Shown here piece by piece: positions 13,243 through 24,691 of a stretch of 64,000 bases of DNA. This stretch comes from Escherichia sp. E4742 (GTDB taxonomy: Bacteria; Pseudomonadota; Gammaproteobacteria; Enterobacterales; Enterobacteriaceae). The stretch's first letter is position 1. Every line of letters starts with the position of its first letter. The stretch spans positions 1,922,001 to 1,986,000 of the forward strand of contig NZ_CP040443.1 of the NCBI RefSeq assembly GCF_005843885.1, written 5' to 3'. The position numbers and the translations under genes were made by a program. A model generated the notes under the pieces. That model did not search any database and was not told the DNA's origin. It worked only from the letters and a program-made list of their open reading frames with translations.

Positions 13243-14406
13243 ATGGAACAGGTTGTCATTGTCGATGCAATTCGCACCCCGATGGGCCGTTCGAAGGGCG
13301 GTGCTTTTCGTAACGTGCGTGCGGAAGATCTCTCCGCTCATTTAATGCGTAGCTTGCTGGCGCGTAACCCGGCGCTGGAAGCGGCGGCCCTCGACGATAT
13401 TTACTGGGGCTGTGTGCAGCAGACGCTGGAGCAGGGTTTTAATATCGCCCGTAACGCGGCGCTGTTGGCTGAAGTACCACACTCTGTCCCGGCGGTTACC
13501 GTCAATCGCTTGTGTGGTTCATCCATGCAGGCATTACATGATGCAGCACGAATGATCATGACTGGCGATGCACAGGCATGTCTGGTTGGCGGCGTGGAGC
13601 ATATGGGCCATGTGCCGATGAGTCACGGCGTCGATTTTCACCCCGGCCTGAGCCGCAATGTCGCCAAAGCGGCGGGCATGATGGGCTTAACGGCAGAAAT
13701 GCTGGCGCGTATGCACGGTATCAGCCGTGAAATGCAGGATGCCTTTGCCGCGCGATCACACGCTCGCGCCTGGGCCGCCACGCAGTCGGGCGCATTTAAA
13801 AATGAAATCATCCCGACCGGTGGTCACGATGCCGACGGCGTACTGAAGCAGTTTAATTATGACGAAGTGATTCGCCCGGAAACCACCGTGGAAGCCCTCG
13901 CCACGCTGCGCCCGGCGTTTGATCCAGTCAACGGTACGGTAACGGCGGGTACATCTTCTGCGCTTTCCGATGGTGCAGCTGCCATGTTGGTGATGAGTGA
14001 AAGCCGCGCCCGTGAATTAGGTCTTAAGCCGCGCGCCCGCGTACGTTCGATGGCGGTCGTCGGTTGTGACCCGTCTATTATGGGTTACGGCCCGGTTCCG
14101 GCCTCGAAGCTGGCGCTGAAAAAAGCGGGGCTTTCTGCCAGTGATATCGGCGTGTTTGAAATGAATGAAGCCTTTGCCGCGCAGATCCTGCCATGTATTA
14201 AAGATCTGGGGCTAATGGAGCAGATTGACGAGAAGATCAACCTCAACGGTGGTGCGATCGCGCTGGGTCATCCGCTGGGTTGTTCCGGTGCTCGTATCAG
14301 CACCACGCTGCTGAATCTGATGGAGCACAAAGACGTCCAGTTTGGTCTGGCGACGATATGTATCGGTCTGGGTCAGGGTATTGCGACGGTGTTTGAGCGG
14401 GTTTAA
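13243..14406 (+). CDS. fadA: 3-ketoacyl-CoA thiolase FadA
   Basis: FadA is the beta subunit of the fatty acid oxidation complex and cleaves 3-ketoacyl-CoA with CoA to acetyl-CoA and a shortened acyl-CoA. It has 387 residues as in E. coli. The thiolase active site is intact: nucleophile Cys91 in NRLCGSSM, His343 in GHPLGCSG and Cys373 in TICIGLGQG. It is co-transcribed with fadB and followed by a BIME cluster and a rho-independent terminator. Confidence 0.97.
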   Translation: MEQVVIVDAIRTPMGRSKGGAFRNVRAEDLSAHLMRSLLARNPALEAAALDDIYWGCVQQTLEQGFNIARNAALLAEVPHSVPAVTVNRLCGSSMQALHDAARMIMTGDAQACLVGGVEHMGHVPMSHGVDFHPGLSRNVAKAAGMMGLTAEMLARMHGISREMQDAFAARSHARAWAATQSGAFKNEIIPTGGHDADGVLKQFNYDEVIRPETTVEALATLRPAFDPVNGTVTAGTSSALSDGAAAMLVMSESRARELGLKPRARVRSMAVVGCDPSIMGYGPVPASKLALKKAGLSASDIGVFEMNEAFAAQILPCIKDLGLMEQIDEKINLNGGAIALGHPLGCSGARISTTLLNLMEHKDVQFGLATICIGLGQGIATVFERV

Positions 14407-14411
14407 CCACT

Positions 14412-14610
<199 letters not shown>

Positions 14611-14651
14611 AGCTCCAAATGCCACTGTATAAAGTTTTAGTTGCCGTTCTT

Positions 14652-14676
14652 CCCGCCTGTCAGGGGCGGGTTTTTT
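14652..14676 (+). terminator. fadBA operon terminator
   Basis: The stem CCCGCC/GGCGGG (14652-14657 and 14665-14670) with a 7-nt loop is followed by TTTTTT. It lies on the plus strand after fadA and the BIME array, and six bases before the end of the convergent fre gene. Confidence 0.82.
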
Positions 14677-14681
14677 ATGGC

Positions 14682-15383
14682 TTAGATAAACGCAAACGCA
14701 TCGCCAAACAGGCGATCTTCCCGTGCATTACGCTCATTGCAGAACAGGTCACGGGCGATTTTCGCCATCTCAAAGCGGCCAGCGATATAGATATCATGCT
14801 CCGCCAGCGTACCGTGATCCTGCAATACCGCTGTTAACACGGTGCCAGTACGTCCACGCCAGCCCGCTTCTGGTTGTTCAACCACCGGCACCACACGCAA
14901 ACCAGGATGCTTCAGAGAAAGCGCCTCAAGCTCGGACAGATCATAAAGATGTTGCTCTTCACGCCCGCCCCAGTAAATGGTGATATCGCGATTGGGATTA
15001 CGCGCCAACGCTGTCAGTAAAATCGAGCGCGCATAAGAGAACCCCGTGCCGCCCGCAATCAGAATCATCGGACGTTCTTCATCATCGCGCAGCCACGCTT
15101 CACCGTGGGGAATATCCACCACGATTTGATGATCTTTAAGGATGCGATCCATAACGGCTTTGGCGTAGAGATTGATTTCCGAAGCGCCAATGTGCAACTC
15201 AATGAAACCTTGTTCATTCGGCGTCGAAGCCATTGAAAACGGGCGTTTGTCGCGCTCATCCATCACTACCATCAAATACTGACCAGCACGAAAAGAAAAG
15301 GCCGCGTCTGGCACGATGCGGACACGATATACGGTATCCGTGATAGCTTCTACCGAGGTCACTTTACAGCTTAAGGTTGTCAT
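14682..15383 (-). CDS. fre: NAD(P)H-flavin reductase Fre
   Basis: Fre reduces free flavins with NADPH or NADH; the reduced flavin reaches ferric complexes, ribonucleotide reductase activation and other acceptors, and it belongs to the ferredoxin-NADP reductase family. From ATG 15383 the product is 233 residues, the E. coli length; an upstream start 11 codons earlier is not supported. The flavin-binding RPFS motif lies at residues 47-50, and the nucleotide-binding IAGGTGFSYARS follows in the C-terminal half. It lies 45 bp after ubiD, in the same direction. Confidence 0.95.
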   Translation of the reverse strand: MTTLSCKVTSVEAITDTVYRVRIVPDAAFSFRAGQYLMVVMDERDKRPFSMASTPNEQGFIELHIGASEINLYAKAVMDRILKDHQIVVDIPHGEAWLRDDEERPMILIAGGTGFSYARSILLTALARNPNRDITIYWGGREEQHLYDLSELEALSLKHPGLRVVPVVEQPEAGWRGRTGTVLTAVLQDHGTLAEHDIYIAGRFEMAKIARDLFCNERNAREDRLFGDAFAFI

Positions 15384-15428
15384 GCGCTTTCTCTGTCGGA
15401 TCGATAAATAGGGCAAAACAAACGCGCA

Positions 15429-16922
15429 TCAGGCGCTTTTACCGTTGTTAAAAATAGCCAGTTCATCCCAGATGGCGTCAATATGCGCGACAACATCTGG
15501 ATCTTTTTTGATGGGACGCCCCCATTCACGCTGGGTTTCCCCTGGCCATTTATTCGTGGCATCCAGCCCCATTTTTGAACCCAGCCCGGAGACGGGCGAG
15601 GCAAAATCCAGATAATCAATGGGCGTATTTTCTACCAACACCGTATCCCGCGCAGGGTCCATACGGGTGGTAATTGCCCAAATCACATCGTTCCAGTCGC
15701 GTGCGTTGACATCATCATCGCAGACGATCACGAACTTAGTGTACATAAACTGGCGTAAGAATGACCAGACCCCCATCATGACGCGCTTCGCATGTCCGGC
15801 GTACTGTTTTTTGATTGTCACTACCGCCAGGCGATAAGAACAGCCTTCCGGCGGCAGGTAAAAATCGACAATTTCCGGGAACTGTTTTTGCAGTATCGGC
15901 ACGAACACTTCGTTCAACGCCACGCCCAGTACCGCGGGTTCATCTGGCGGACGCCCGGTATAGGTGGAATGGTAAATCGCATCTTCACGCTGGGTAATAT
16001 GCGTCACGGTAAATACCGGGAAACTATCGACTTCGTTATAGTAACCGGTGTGGTCGCCATACGGCCCTTCCGGCGCAGTTTCGCCTTGTTCGATATACCC
16101 TTCCAGCACAATCTCCGCACTGGCGGGCACTTCAAGGTCATTGGAGATACACTTCACCACTTCGGTCTTGGTGCCGCGCAGCAATCCGGCAAAGGCGTAT
16201 TCCGACAATGTATCCGGAACGGGCGTCACTGCACCGAGAATCGTAGCGGGATCAGCGCCCAACGCCACAGAAACCGGGAAACGTTCCCCTGGATGCGCCG
16301 CACACCACTCCTGGAAATCCAGCGCGCCGCCGCGATGCGACAGCCAGCGCATAATCAATTTATTTTTACCAATCAGCTGCTGGCGATAAATGCCCAGATT
16401 CTGCCGCTCTTTATGCGGGCCGCGCGTTACGGTCAGCCCCCAGGTAATCAGCGGAGCGGCGTCTTCCGGCCAGCAGGTCATAATGGGAATGCGGTTAAGA
16501 TCGACGTCATCACCAGAGACGATTTTTTGTTGGCAAGGCGCACCACGCAATCGCTTTGTCGGCATGTTTAACACCTGCTTAAACTGCGGCAGTTTATCAA
16601 ACAGGTCGCGGAAACCTTTTGGCGGCTCAGGCTCTTTCAGAAACGCCAATAATTTACCGACTTCACGCAGCGCCGAAACATCTTCCTGGCCCATGCCCAT
16701 CGCCACGCGCTTTGGCGTACCAAACAGGTTGCACAGCACCGGCATCGAATAATCTTTGGGGTTTTCAAACAACAACGCAGGTCCACCGGCACGCAGAGTG
16801 CGGTCAGCAATTTCAGTGATTTCCAGATGCGGATCCACCGGGAGCGTGATACGTTTTAGCTCACCCTGCTGTTCAAGCAGCGTCAGGAAGTCGCGTAAAT
16901 CGTTATATTTCATGGCGTCCAT
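15429..16922 (-). CDS. ubiD: 3-octaprenyl-4-hydroxybenzoate decarboxylase UbiD
   Basis: UbiD decarboxylates 3-octaprenyl-4-hydroxybenzoate in ubiquinone synthesis, using prenylated FMN supplied by UbiX. The 497 residues match E. coli UbiD. The conserved cofactor-binding and catalytic stretch is visible from NLGIYRQQLIGKNKLIMRW near residue 180 to the YIEQGETAPEGPYGDHTGYY region near 280. It is encoded upstream of fre and divergently from rfaH. Confidence 0.96.
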   Translation of the reverse strand: MDAMKYNDLRDFLTLLEQQGELKRITLPVDPHLEITEIADRTLRAGGPALLFENPKDYSMPVLCNLFGTPKRVAMGMGQEDVSALREVGKLLAFLKEPEPPKGFRDLFDKLPQFKQVLNMPTKRLRGAPCQQKIVSGDDVDLNRIPIMTCWPEDAAPLITWGLTVTRGPHKERQNLGIYRQQLIGKNKLIMRWLSHRGGALDFQEWCAAHPGERFPVSVALGADPATILGAVTPVPDTLSEYAFAGLLRGTKTEVVKCISNDLEVPASAEIVLEGYIEQGETAPEGPYGDHTGYYNEVDSFPVFTVTHITQREDAIYHSTYTGRPPDEPAVLGVALNEVFVPILQKQFPEIVDFYLPPEGCSYRLAVVTIKKQYAGHAKRVMMGVWSFLRQFMYTKFVIVCDDDVNARDWNDVIWAITTRMDPARDTVLVENTPIDYLDFASPVSGLGSKMGLDATNKWPGETQREWGRPIKKDPDVVAHIDAIWDELAIFNNGKSA

Positions 16923-17043
16923 TGTAGCCTCTTAATCTTCGCCCATTATACGGCGTTCATCTTCGCGATGCTGTAAATTTGTTAAATTAGCGTGAACTCT
17001 GACGGCATAACGCAAACCGGGGAATATAATTAACTTAGCGTAA

Positions 17044-18356
<1,313 letters not shown>

Positions 18357-18397
18357 CCTGCACTCCATATGACAACCGCCCTGACGGGCGGTTGAGT

Positions 18398-19168
18398 TTA
18401 TTCTTCAGTTTTTTCGCTTTCAGCGTCGTTTTCTTCTTCCCGGTTTCGGCCTTTACCAACGTAAAAGCGTGAGAAGAAGACACCGATTTCAAACAGGCAG
18501 TACATCGGAATCGCCAACAGCGTTTGCGAGAAGACATCCGGCGGCGTCAGCAGCATCCCGACGACGAATGCGCCAACCAGCACATACGGACGTTTTTTGC
18601 GTAAGTCTTCTGGCGAGGTAATCCCCATCCAGCACAGCAGCACAATCGCCACAGGTACTTCAAAGGAAATACCAAACGCCATAAACAACGCCATCACGAA
18701 GCTCAAATAGCTGGCAATGTCGGTGGATACCTGCACCCCTTCAGGCGCGGTATTGGCAAGGAAACCAAACGCCAGCGGGAAGACCACGAAATAAGCGAAC
18801 GCCATGCCGATATAAAACAGCAGAGAGCTGGAAACCAGCAGCGGCACCACCAGGCGACGTTCGTGCTTATAGAGTGCAGGAGCGATAAATGCCCACACCT
18901 GATAGAGAATCACCGGCGCTGACAGAATCAGCGACACCATAAAGGTCAGCTTGATTGGCGTAAAGAACGGCGAGGCCACATCGGTGGCGATCATCGTTGA
19001 ACCTTGCGGCAACTGCTTGATCAATGGCGCGGATACCAGGTGATAGATGTCATTGGCGAAATAGACCAGACACAGAAATATCACGATCACCGCGATAATG
19101 CAGTTCAGCAGACGCTTACGCAGCTCAATCAGATGCGTGATAAGCGGTTGAGTATCTTCTACAGACAT
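18398..19168 (-). CDS. tatC: Sec-independent protein translocase subunit TatC
   Basis: TatC is the six-helix inner-membrane subunit that with TatB recognises twin-arginine signal peptides of folded export substrates. The 256 residues are two fewer than in K-12, with the difference in the acidic C-terminal tail (EENDAESEKTEE). The conserved N-terminal LITHLIELRKRLL and the first periplasmic loop with P48 and F94-region residues are present. It is preceded by tatB with two bases between the genes. Confidence 0.96.
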   Translation of the reverse strand: MSVEDTQPLITHLIELRKRLLNCIIAVIVIFLCLVYFANDIYHLVSAPLIKQLPQGSTMIATDVASPFFTPIKLTFMVSLILSAPVILYQVWAFIAPALYKHERRLVVPLLVSSSLLFYIGMAFAYFVVFPLAFGFLANTAPEGVQVSTDIASYLSFVMALFMAFGISFEVPVAIVLLCWMGITSPEDLRKKRPYVLVGAFVVGMLLTPPDVFSQTLLAIPMYCLFEIGVFFSRFYVGKGRNREEENDAESEKTEE

Positions 19169-19170
19169 GT

Positions 19171-19686
19171 TTACGGTTTATCACTCGACGAAGGGGAATG
19201 TGCAGCGGTTTTCGGTTCAGCGTCCGCAGCAGGTTTTACCACCGGCTCTGGCGTGGTTTCTGGCTTCTGTTCCGGCGAACTGGCCTGCGTTTGTGCAGCG
19301 GCAGGCGTGACGCCTTCATGCGCAGCCTCATTGTCTTTCACCACCGGGTTATGAATGGTGTGCGCTTCATCGCTCGCCTTTTCAGGGTCATTCGCAACGT
19401 AGGAACGCTTCATCGACTCCGCAGCCTGGCGCAGCTCATCCATTGACGCTTTCAGTTCAGGCGTCAGGTTGGTGAGACTCGCCTTTTCAACCTTTTTCAG
19501 GCTGTCCTGAAACTCCTGGAGTTTTAACTCCTGGGTCAGTTCGTTCTGCACCGTTGTTGCCAGTGAACGCAACGCACGAATCCAGCCCGCTACCGTTTTT
19601 ACCGCCACAGGCAGTCGTTGCGGCCCCAGAACTACGAGGCCGATGATGAACACCAATAGCAGTTCGCTAAAACCGATATCAAACAC
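19171..19686 (-). CDS. tatB: Sec-independent protein translocase subunit TatB
   Basis: TatB has one N-terminal membrane helix (residues about 2-21, FDIGFSELLLVFIIGLVVLG) with the conserved Glu8, an amphipathic helix, and a long charged tail rich in Pro, Ala and Glu. It forms the signal-peptide receptor with TatC. The length of 171 residues is that of E. coli. It lies 3 bp after tatA and 2 bp before tatC. Confidence 0.96.
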   Translation of the reverse strand: MFDIGFSELLLVFIIGLVVLGPQRLPVAVKTVAGWIRALRSLATTVQNELTQELKLQEFQDSLKKVEKASLTNLTPELKASMDELRQAAESMKRSYVANDPEKASDEAHTIHNPVVKDNEAAHEGVTPAAAQTQASSPEQKPETTPEPVVKPAADAEPKTAAHSPSSSDKP

Positions 19687-19689
19687 GGA

Positions 19690-19959
19690 TTACACCTGCT
19701 CTTTATCGTGGCGCTTTGCGTCTTCTGTTTTAGCCTGTTCCTGATTCGCATCCGTCTGCTTATCGGCGATGGTTTTCGCAGTAAAATCAGCATCCTGACT
19801 GGTTTTATCCTGCTTTGGTTCATCATCGCTCATTGCTTTTTTAAAGCCTTTGATCGACGCACCAAGATCGGAACCGATGGAGCCGAGCTTTTTGGTGCCA
19901 AAAAGCAGTACAACGATGACGGCAATAATCAATAACTGCCAAATACTGATACCACCCAT
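19690..19959 (-). CDS. tatA: Sec-independent protein translocase subunit TatA
   Basis: TatA oligomers form the translocation element of the twin-arginine pathway. From ATG 19959 the product is 89 residues: a short N-terminal membrane helix (ISIWQLLIIAVIVVLLFG), the FGTKKL hinge, an amphipathic helix (GSDLGASIKGFKKAM) and a charged tail. A longer frame from 20001 is not the real start. It is the first gene of tatABC(D). Confidence 0.96.
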   Translation of the reverse strand: MGGISIWQLLIIAVIVVLLFGTKKLGSIGSDLGASIKGFKKAMSDDEPKQDKTSQDADFTAKTIADKQTDANQEQAKTEDAKRHDKEQV

Positions 19960-20037
19960 ACATGTTCCTCTGTGGTAGATGATGATTAAACAAGGCCGCA
20001 TTATACGTTACACGGCCCGCCTTGAGCGATGAAAAAA

Positions 20038-21678
20038 TCAGCGTGTTTTGCACCAACCGACAAACCAGGCGATCAGACCGGCCGCCATTAACCAGCCGGG
20101 CATCAGCCCCCATTCCGGTCGGCTGACCAACAAGAATGTGCCGCTTAATACTAACGTCGCACCAATCCCCAATAAGTAACGAGATTGTCCCTGACGCACA
20201 TGATTCGACTGTAACTCGCGCGCAATCTTATCAACACTATGCTGTAAATACTTGCCCTGGCGCAAACTGTCATAAACCAATTCAGGCAGTTCTGGCATTT
20301 TTTCGATCCAGAACGGCGCTTTTTCCTTAAATGCTCTCACCAGCGCGGGAATACCGACCTGATCTTTAATCCACGATTCAAGGAAAGGTTTTGCAGTTTT
20401 CCATAAATCGAGCTGCGGATAAAGCTGCCGTCCTACCCCTTCGATATAGAGCAAGGTTTTCTGAAGTAACACCAGTTGCGGCTGCACTTCCATATTGAAG
20501 CGACGCGCCGTATTAAACAGATTTAACAGCACATGTCCAAACGAAATTTCGGCCAGCGGTTTCTCAAAGATAGGTTCACAGACAGTACGAATGGCAAATT
20601 CGAACTCTTCAACGTTGGTATCTGGCGGTACCCAGCCTGAATCGACATGCAGCTCCGCCACTTTGCGATAGTCGCGGTTAAAGAAGGCGATAAAGTTTTC
20701 CGCCAGATAGCGTTTATCTTCCTTGTTTAGCGAGCCGACTATCCCGCAATCAATGCCGATATATTTCGGGTTTTCCGGGTGTTCATAGCTTACGAAGATG
20801 TTGCCTGGATGCATATCGGCATGGAAAAAGCTGTCACGGAAAACCTGGGTGAAGAACACCTGCACACCGCGTTCCGCCAGCAATTTCATGTTAGTGCCGT
20901 TTTTCTCCAGCGCCGCAACATCAGAAACGGGAATGCCGTAAATGCGCTCCATCACCATCATCCCTTCGCTGCAATAGTCAGGGTAAACTTCCGGGATGTA
21001 GAGCATCGGGCTGTCTTCAAAATTGCGTCGTAACTGAATGGCGTTGGCAGATTCCCGCAGCAAATTCAGTTCATCAATCAAGGTCTTTTCGTACTCGCGC
21101 ACCACTTCAGTTGGGCGCAGACGGCGGCCATCCGGCAGCAAACGCGGCACCCAACGGGCCAGACGGTAGATAAGTTTCAGGTCCGCTTTAATCACCGGCA
21201 AAATATCCGGGCGAATGACTTTAATTACCACATCTTTGCCATTCGATTTCAATCGCGCGGTATGAACCTGGGCGATTGAGGCCGACGCCAGCGGCTCGAT
21301 TTCAAAATCGTCAAACCACGCCTCCACCGGCAGACCGCCCATTGCAGCTTCAATCTGTTGCTTCGCCAGTCTGCCATCAAACGGTGCGACTTTGTCCTGC
21401 AATAACGCCAGCTGATCGGCAATATGCGGCGGGAAAAGGTCGCGACGGGTAGACAACATCTGCCCGAACTTGATCCATACCGGCCCCAGCTCTTGCAGCG
21501 CCAGTCGCAGTCGCTCACCTAACGGTTTTTCTTTATGCCGGTTCGGCATCCAGAAGAGCGTGTATCGCCATAACCGCAGCGGCAGGGTGATACGCATGTT
21601 GGGGATCAGTTCATCAAGTCCGTAGCTTAGAAAGGTGCGAATGATGAAATATAGGCGCCGTACTTCACCTGGCGTCAT
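20038..21678 (-). CDS. ubiB: Ubiquinone biosynthesis regulatory protein kinase UbiB
   Basis: UbiB is an atypical ABC1/ADCK-family kinase-like ATPase that aids ubiquinone synthesis, probably by extracting lipid intermediates at the inner membrane. The 546 residues match E. coli. The family marker KxGQ occurs as KFGQMLSTR, the kinase core shows VVIKVIRP and the HADMHPGNIFV catalytic loop with a following GIDCGIVG, and two C-terminal membrane helices end the protein. Its start overlaps the ubiJ stop by 4 bp. Confidence 0.95.
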   Translation of the reverse strand: MTPGEVRRLYFIIRTFLSYGLDELIPNMRITLPLRLWRYTLFWMPNRHKEKPLGERLRLALQELGPVWIKFGQMLSTRRDLFPPHIADQLALLQDKVAPFDGRLAKQQIEAAMGGLPVEAWFDDFEIEPLASASIAQVHTARLKSNGKDVVIKVIRPDILPVIKADLKLIYRLARWVPRLLPDGRRLRPTEVVREYEKTLIDELNLLRESANAIQLRRNFEDSPMLYIPEVYPDYCSEGMMVMERIYGIPVSDVAALEKNGTNMKLLAERGVQVFFTQVFRDSFFHADMHPGNIFVSYEHPENPKYIGIDCGIVGSLNKEDKRYLAENFIAFFNRDYRKVAELHVDSGWVPPDTNVEEFEFAIRTVCEPIFEKPLAEISFGHVLLNLFNTARRFNMEVQPQLVLLQKTLLYIEGVGRQLYPQLDLWKTAKPFLESWIKDQVGIPALVRAFKEKAPFWIEKMPELPELVYDSLRQGKYLQHSVDKIARELQSNHVRQGQSRYLLGIGATLVLSGTFLLVSRPEWGLMPGWLMAAGLIAWFVGWCKTR

Positions 21679-22280
21679 TTAGCCTCCAGTTTTTCCAGCC
21701 GTTTGGTCAGGGCATCAACAGCACGCTCGACGGCAGCCGTCTCTTCCGCAAACCAGGCCACTTCAAGCGGACCTGGCGCCATACGCCACTCTTCGGTGAT
21801 AGCTTCCGCCACGTAACGTTGCTGGCGTTTAATACCATGATGCAGGAACTTCGCACCGCCGCGCAGGGCTTTGCTGATACCTTCAGCGGCGATATCACCG
21901 GTATAAGGGGCCAACAGTTCAGCAGGGTCGAACTCTGCCAGATCTGCCAGCGCAACGAAATTCTGTACCACCTGAATATCGCCCTGCACTTCCAGCTCAC
22001 CGCTACGAATTAGTGCGGCAAGCTGCTGGCGGTCACGAAGTTTCGGCAACACGCTGGCGTAAGCGATAACGGTGCAATCAGCATCGCCAGACCATTCGCC
22101 CAGCACATCGACCTGGCGTTCACTAAACACCAGAATTAGCGACGTCGAAAAGCCTTTTACCTCCACGCGCAATACTTTACCCAGCAGACGCGAGCGGGCT
22201 GTTTTCAGCGCGGGTGAGCGATACAGGAAAGTGTTGAGCAGACTTTCAATTCCTGCCGTCACTAAAGGTTTAAAAGGCAT
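21675..22280 (-). CDS. ubiJ: Ubiquinone biosynthesis accessory factor UbiJ
   Basis: UbiJ has an SCP2 lipid-binding domain and with UbiK and the other Ubi enzymes forms the soluble Ubi metabolon. From ATG 22280 it is 201 residues, the E. coli length; an upstream frame of 15 codons lacks support. The C-terminal segment ends in a coiled-coil-like stretch (VERAVDALTKRLEKLEAK). In E. coli the 3' part of this gene (formerly yigP) also gives the small RNA esre. It sits between ubiE and ubiB in one operon. Confidence 0.94.
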   Translation of the reverse strand: MPFKPLVTAGIESLLNTFLYRSPALKTARSRLLGKVLRVEVKGFSTSLILVFSERQVDVLGEWSGDADCTVIAYASVLPKLRDRQQLAALIRSGELEVQGDIQVVQNFVALADLAEFDPAELLAPYTGDIAAEGISKALRGGAKFLHHGIKRQQRYVAEAITEEWRMAPGPLEVAWFAEETAAVERAVDALTKRLEKLEAK

Positions 22281-22293
22281 AGTCGTACTCCTG

Positions 22294-23049
22294 TCAGAAT
22301 TTATAACCACGATGCAGCGCCACAACGCCAGCCGTCAGGTTGTAATAATCGACACTTTCGAATCCGGCATCCTGCATCATGGCTTTCAGCGTATCCTGAT
22401 CGGGATGCATACGGATGGATTCGGCCAGATAGCGGTAGCTGTCGGCATCGTTCGCCACCAGCGAACCAATACGTGGCAGCACATGGAAGGAGTAAGCGTC
22501 ATAGGCTTTGCTTAACGGTTCGATAATCGGCTTCGAGAACTCAAGCACCAGCAGGCGGCCGCCCGGTTTCAGCACGCGATACATCGAACGCAGTGCTTTA
22601 TCTTTGTCGGTAACGTTGCGCAGACCAAACGAAATGGTGATGCAGTCAAAGGTGTTATCCGGGAACGGCAGCGCCTCGGCGTTCGCCTGAACATACTCAA
22701 CGTTGCCAATCACACCGATATTACGCAGTTTCTCGCGCCCCATTTTGAGCATGGATTCATTGATATCGGCGAGGACCACTTTGCCAGTCTCACCGACCAG
22801 GCGGGAGAATTTTGCCGTCAGGTCACCGGTGCCGCCAGCCAGATCCAGCACGGTCTGCCCACGGCGTACGCCGCTGCAATCGATCGTGAATCGCTTCCAC
22901 AAACGATGAATACCAAATGACATCAAATCATTCATGACATCATATTTCGATGCCACGGAATGGAAAACGTGGGCGACCATATCTGCTTTTTGTTCTTTCG
23001 CGACGGTCTGAAAACCAAAGTGCGTCGTTTCTTGTGACTTATCCACCAT
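22294..23049 (-). CDS. ubiE: Ubiquinone/menaquinone C-methyltransferase UbiE
   Basis: UbiE is the SAM-dependent C-methyltransferase of both ubiquinone and menaquinone synthesis. The 251 residues equal E. coli. The SAM-binding motif [12 protein letters not shown] lies near residue 67, and the downstream signatures FGLRNVTDK and [17 protein letters not shown] are intact. It is the first gene of ubiE-ubiJ-ubiB, 94 bp from rmuC. Confidence 0.96.
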
Positions 23050-23143
23050 CTCAATGCCTGCTCATCAAAAAATTGTTCCAGAAGTGTAACAGATTGGGCG
23101 TCGATGCCCTAGATTTCTACCCGGCGTAACTACCCCCAATGGG

Positions 23144-24571
23144 CTAGCGCGACTGCTGATTATATTCATCATCGCGTTGATAAGCTTCATCATTCGGCTG
23201 CCCTGGAACCGACCGCAGTCGATACTCTTCATCCTGGCTCACCGCCTGTTCAGCCAAGTCCGGATTAATCTCGCGTTTAATTTCTACCCCTAAACCGCGA
23301 AACGCTTCTGCCTGCGCCAGCACATTTCCGCGACCTGAAGAGAGTTTTTTCATCGCCTGGCGATAGTTATCCTGCGCTTTGTCCAGACTTTGACCAATCG
23401 CGGACATATCATCAATAAACAGACGCATCTTGTCGTACAGCTTGCTGGCACGATCGGCGATTTGCTGGGCGTTACGGCTTTGATGCTCATAACGCCACAG
23501 GTTGGCGATAGTACGCAACGCCACCAGCAGCGTGGTGGGGCTAACCAGCATGATGTTGTTCTTTAACGCTTCGGTGATCAGCTCCGGCTGGCGATCAAGC
23601 GCCAGTAAAAACGCTGGCTCAACGGGGATAAACATCAGCACGTAATCCAGCGTTCGTAGCCCCGGCAGCTGTTGATAGTCTTTGCGCCCAAGCAAGCGGA
23701 TGTGATTACGTACCGAAGCAATATGCTCCTGCAATGCGCTTTCACGTGTGTAGTCGTCTTCCGCGTTGAAGTAGCGTTCATAGGCGACCAGCGTCATTTT
23801 TGCATCGATCACCACATCTTTCCCCTGCGGTAGCCGCACGATGACATCCGGCTGCATCCGCGAGCGAGCGTCATTTTCAATGCTTACCTGGGTTTCGTAT
23901 TCATACCCTTCACGCAGTCCGGAAGCCTCCAGCACCCGCGTCAGTACCACTTCGCCCCAGTTCCCCTGGGTTTTGTTATCACCTTTCAGCGCGCGCGTCA
24001 GGTTGATCGCTTCCTGGGCCATTTGCGCGTTGAGTTGCTGTAGATTACGAATTTCGTGGGTCAGGGTATGGCGTTCTTGTGCTTCTTTACCAAAGCTGTC
24101 CTGTACCTGTCGGCGAAAACCATCCAGTTGTTCACGCAGCGGCGATAGCAGGTTGTTCAGACTCTGGCGATTTTGTTCATCTACACGGCGATTACTGTGC
24201 TCAAAAATACGGTTGGCGAGGTTTTCAAACTGCTCGCTCAAGCGCTGCTCGCTGTTAATCATCTGGCGAATTTTATCGTCAGCATGTTGCTGTGCAGCTT
24301 CCATCCGCGTGGTTACTTCACGCAGATCTGCCTCCAGCGAGGTGTTAATACTTTGCAGACTACGCACTTCGTTATTGAGCAATTCACACTCTGCACGCCA
24401 GTGCTCACTTTGGGTAATTTGTTGTTTTGCCGCACTTAACTCCGCGACCATCTCTTCACGTTCGGCTAATTGCTCGGCTTTTTGCTGCGCATGTTGATAA
24501 CTGGCAAACAGCCAACCGATGGCCACACTGACCAGCCCAATAATGGCATAAACAATGATTGAGAAATCCAC
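23144..24571 (-). CDS. rmuC: DNA recombination protein RmuC
   Basis: RmuC limits inversion at short inverted repeats and has a PD-(D/E)XK-like nuclease domain. The 475 residues match E. coli. An N-terminal membrane helix (residues about 4-24) leads into a long coiled coil rich in Glu and Gln to about residue 200, followed by the conserved domain with GNWGEVVLTRVLEASGL, MQPDVIVRLPQGKDVVIDAK and VMFIPVEPAF. Its promoter region borders the inserted IclR-regulated genes on the right. Confidence 0.94.
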   Translation of the reverse strand: MDFSIIVYAIIGLVSVAIGWLFASYQHAQQKAEQLAEREEMVAELSAAKQQITQSEHWRAECELLNNEVRSLQSINTSLEADLREVTTRMEAAQQHADDKIRQMINSEQRLSEQFENLANRIFEHSNRRVDEQNRQSLNNLLSPLREQLDGFRRQVQDSFGKEAQERHTLTHEIRNLQQLNAQMAQEAINLTRALKGDNKTQGNWGEVVLTRVLEASGLREGYEYETQVSIENDARSRMQPDVIVRLPQGKDVVIDAKMTLVAYERYFNAEDDYTRESALQEHIASVRNHIRLLGRKDYQQLPGLRTLDYVLMFIPVEPAFLLALDRQPELITEALKNNIMLVSPTTLLVALRTIANLWRYEHQSRNAQQIADRASKLYDKMRLFIDDMSAIGQSLDKAQDNYRQAMKKLSSGRGNVLAQAEAFRGLGVEIKREINPDLAEQAVSQDEEYRLRSVPGQPNDEAYQRDDEYNQQSR

Positions 24572-24691
24572 AAAGCCTCCTGACGCAACAACTTACCCGC
24601 ACAAAATAGAATTGTGCTGTACAAACGTCCAGTTTGAAAGGTATTTCCTGCGAGGCGCTACGCAAAACAATCGTTTATTTTGCTTATTTTA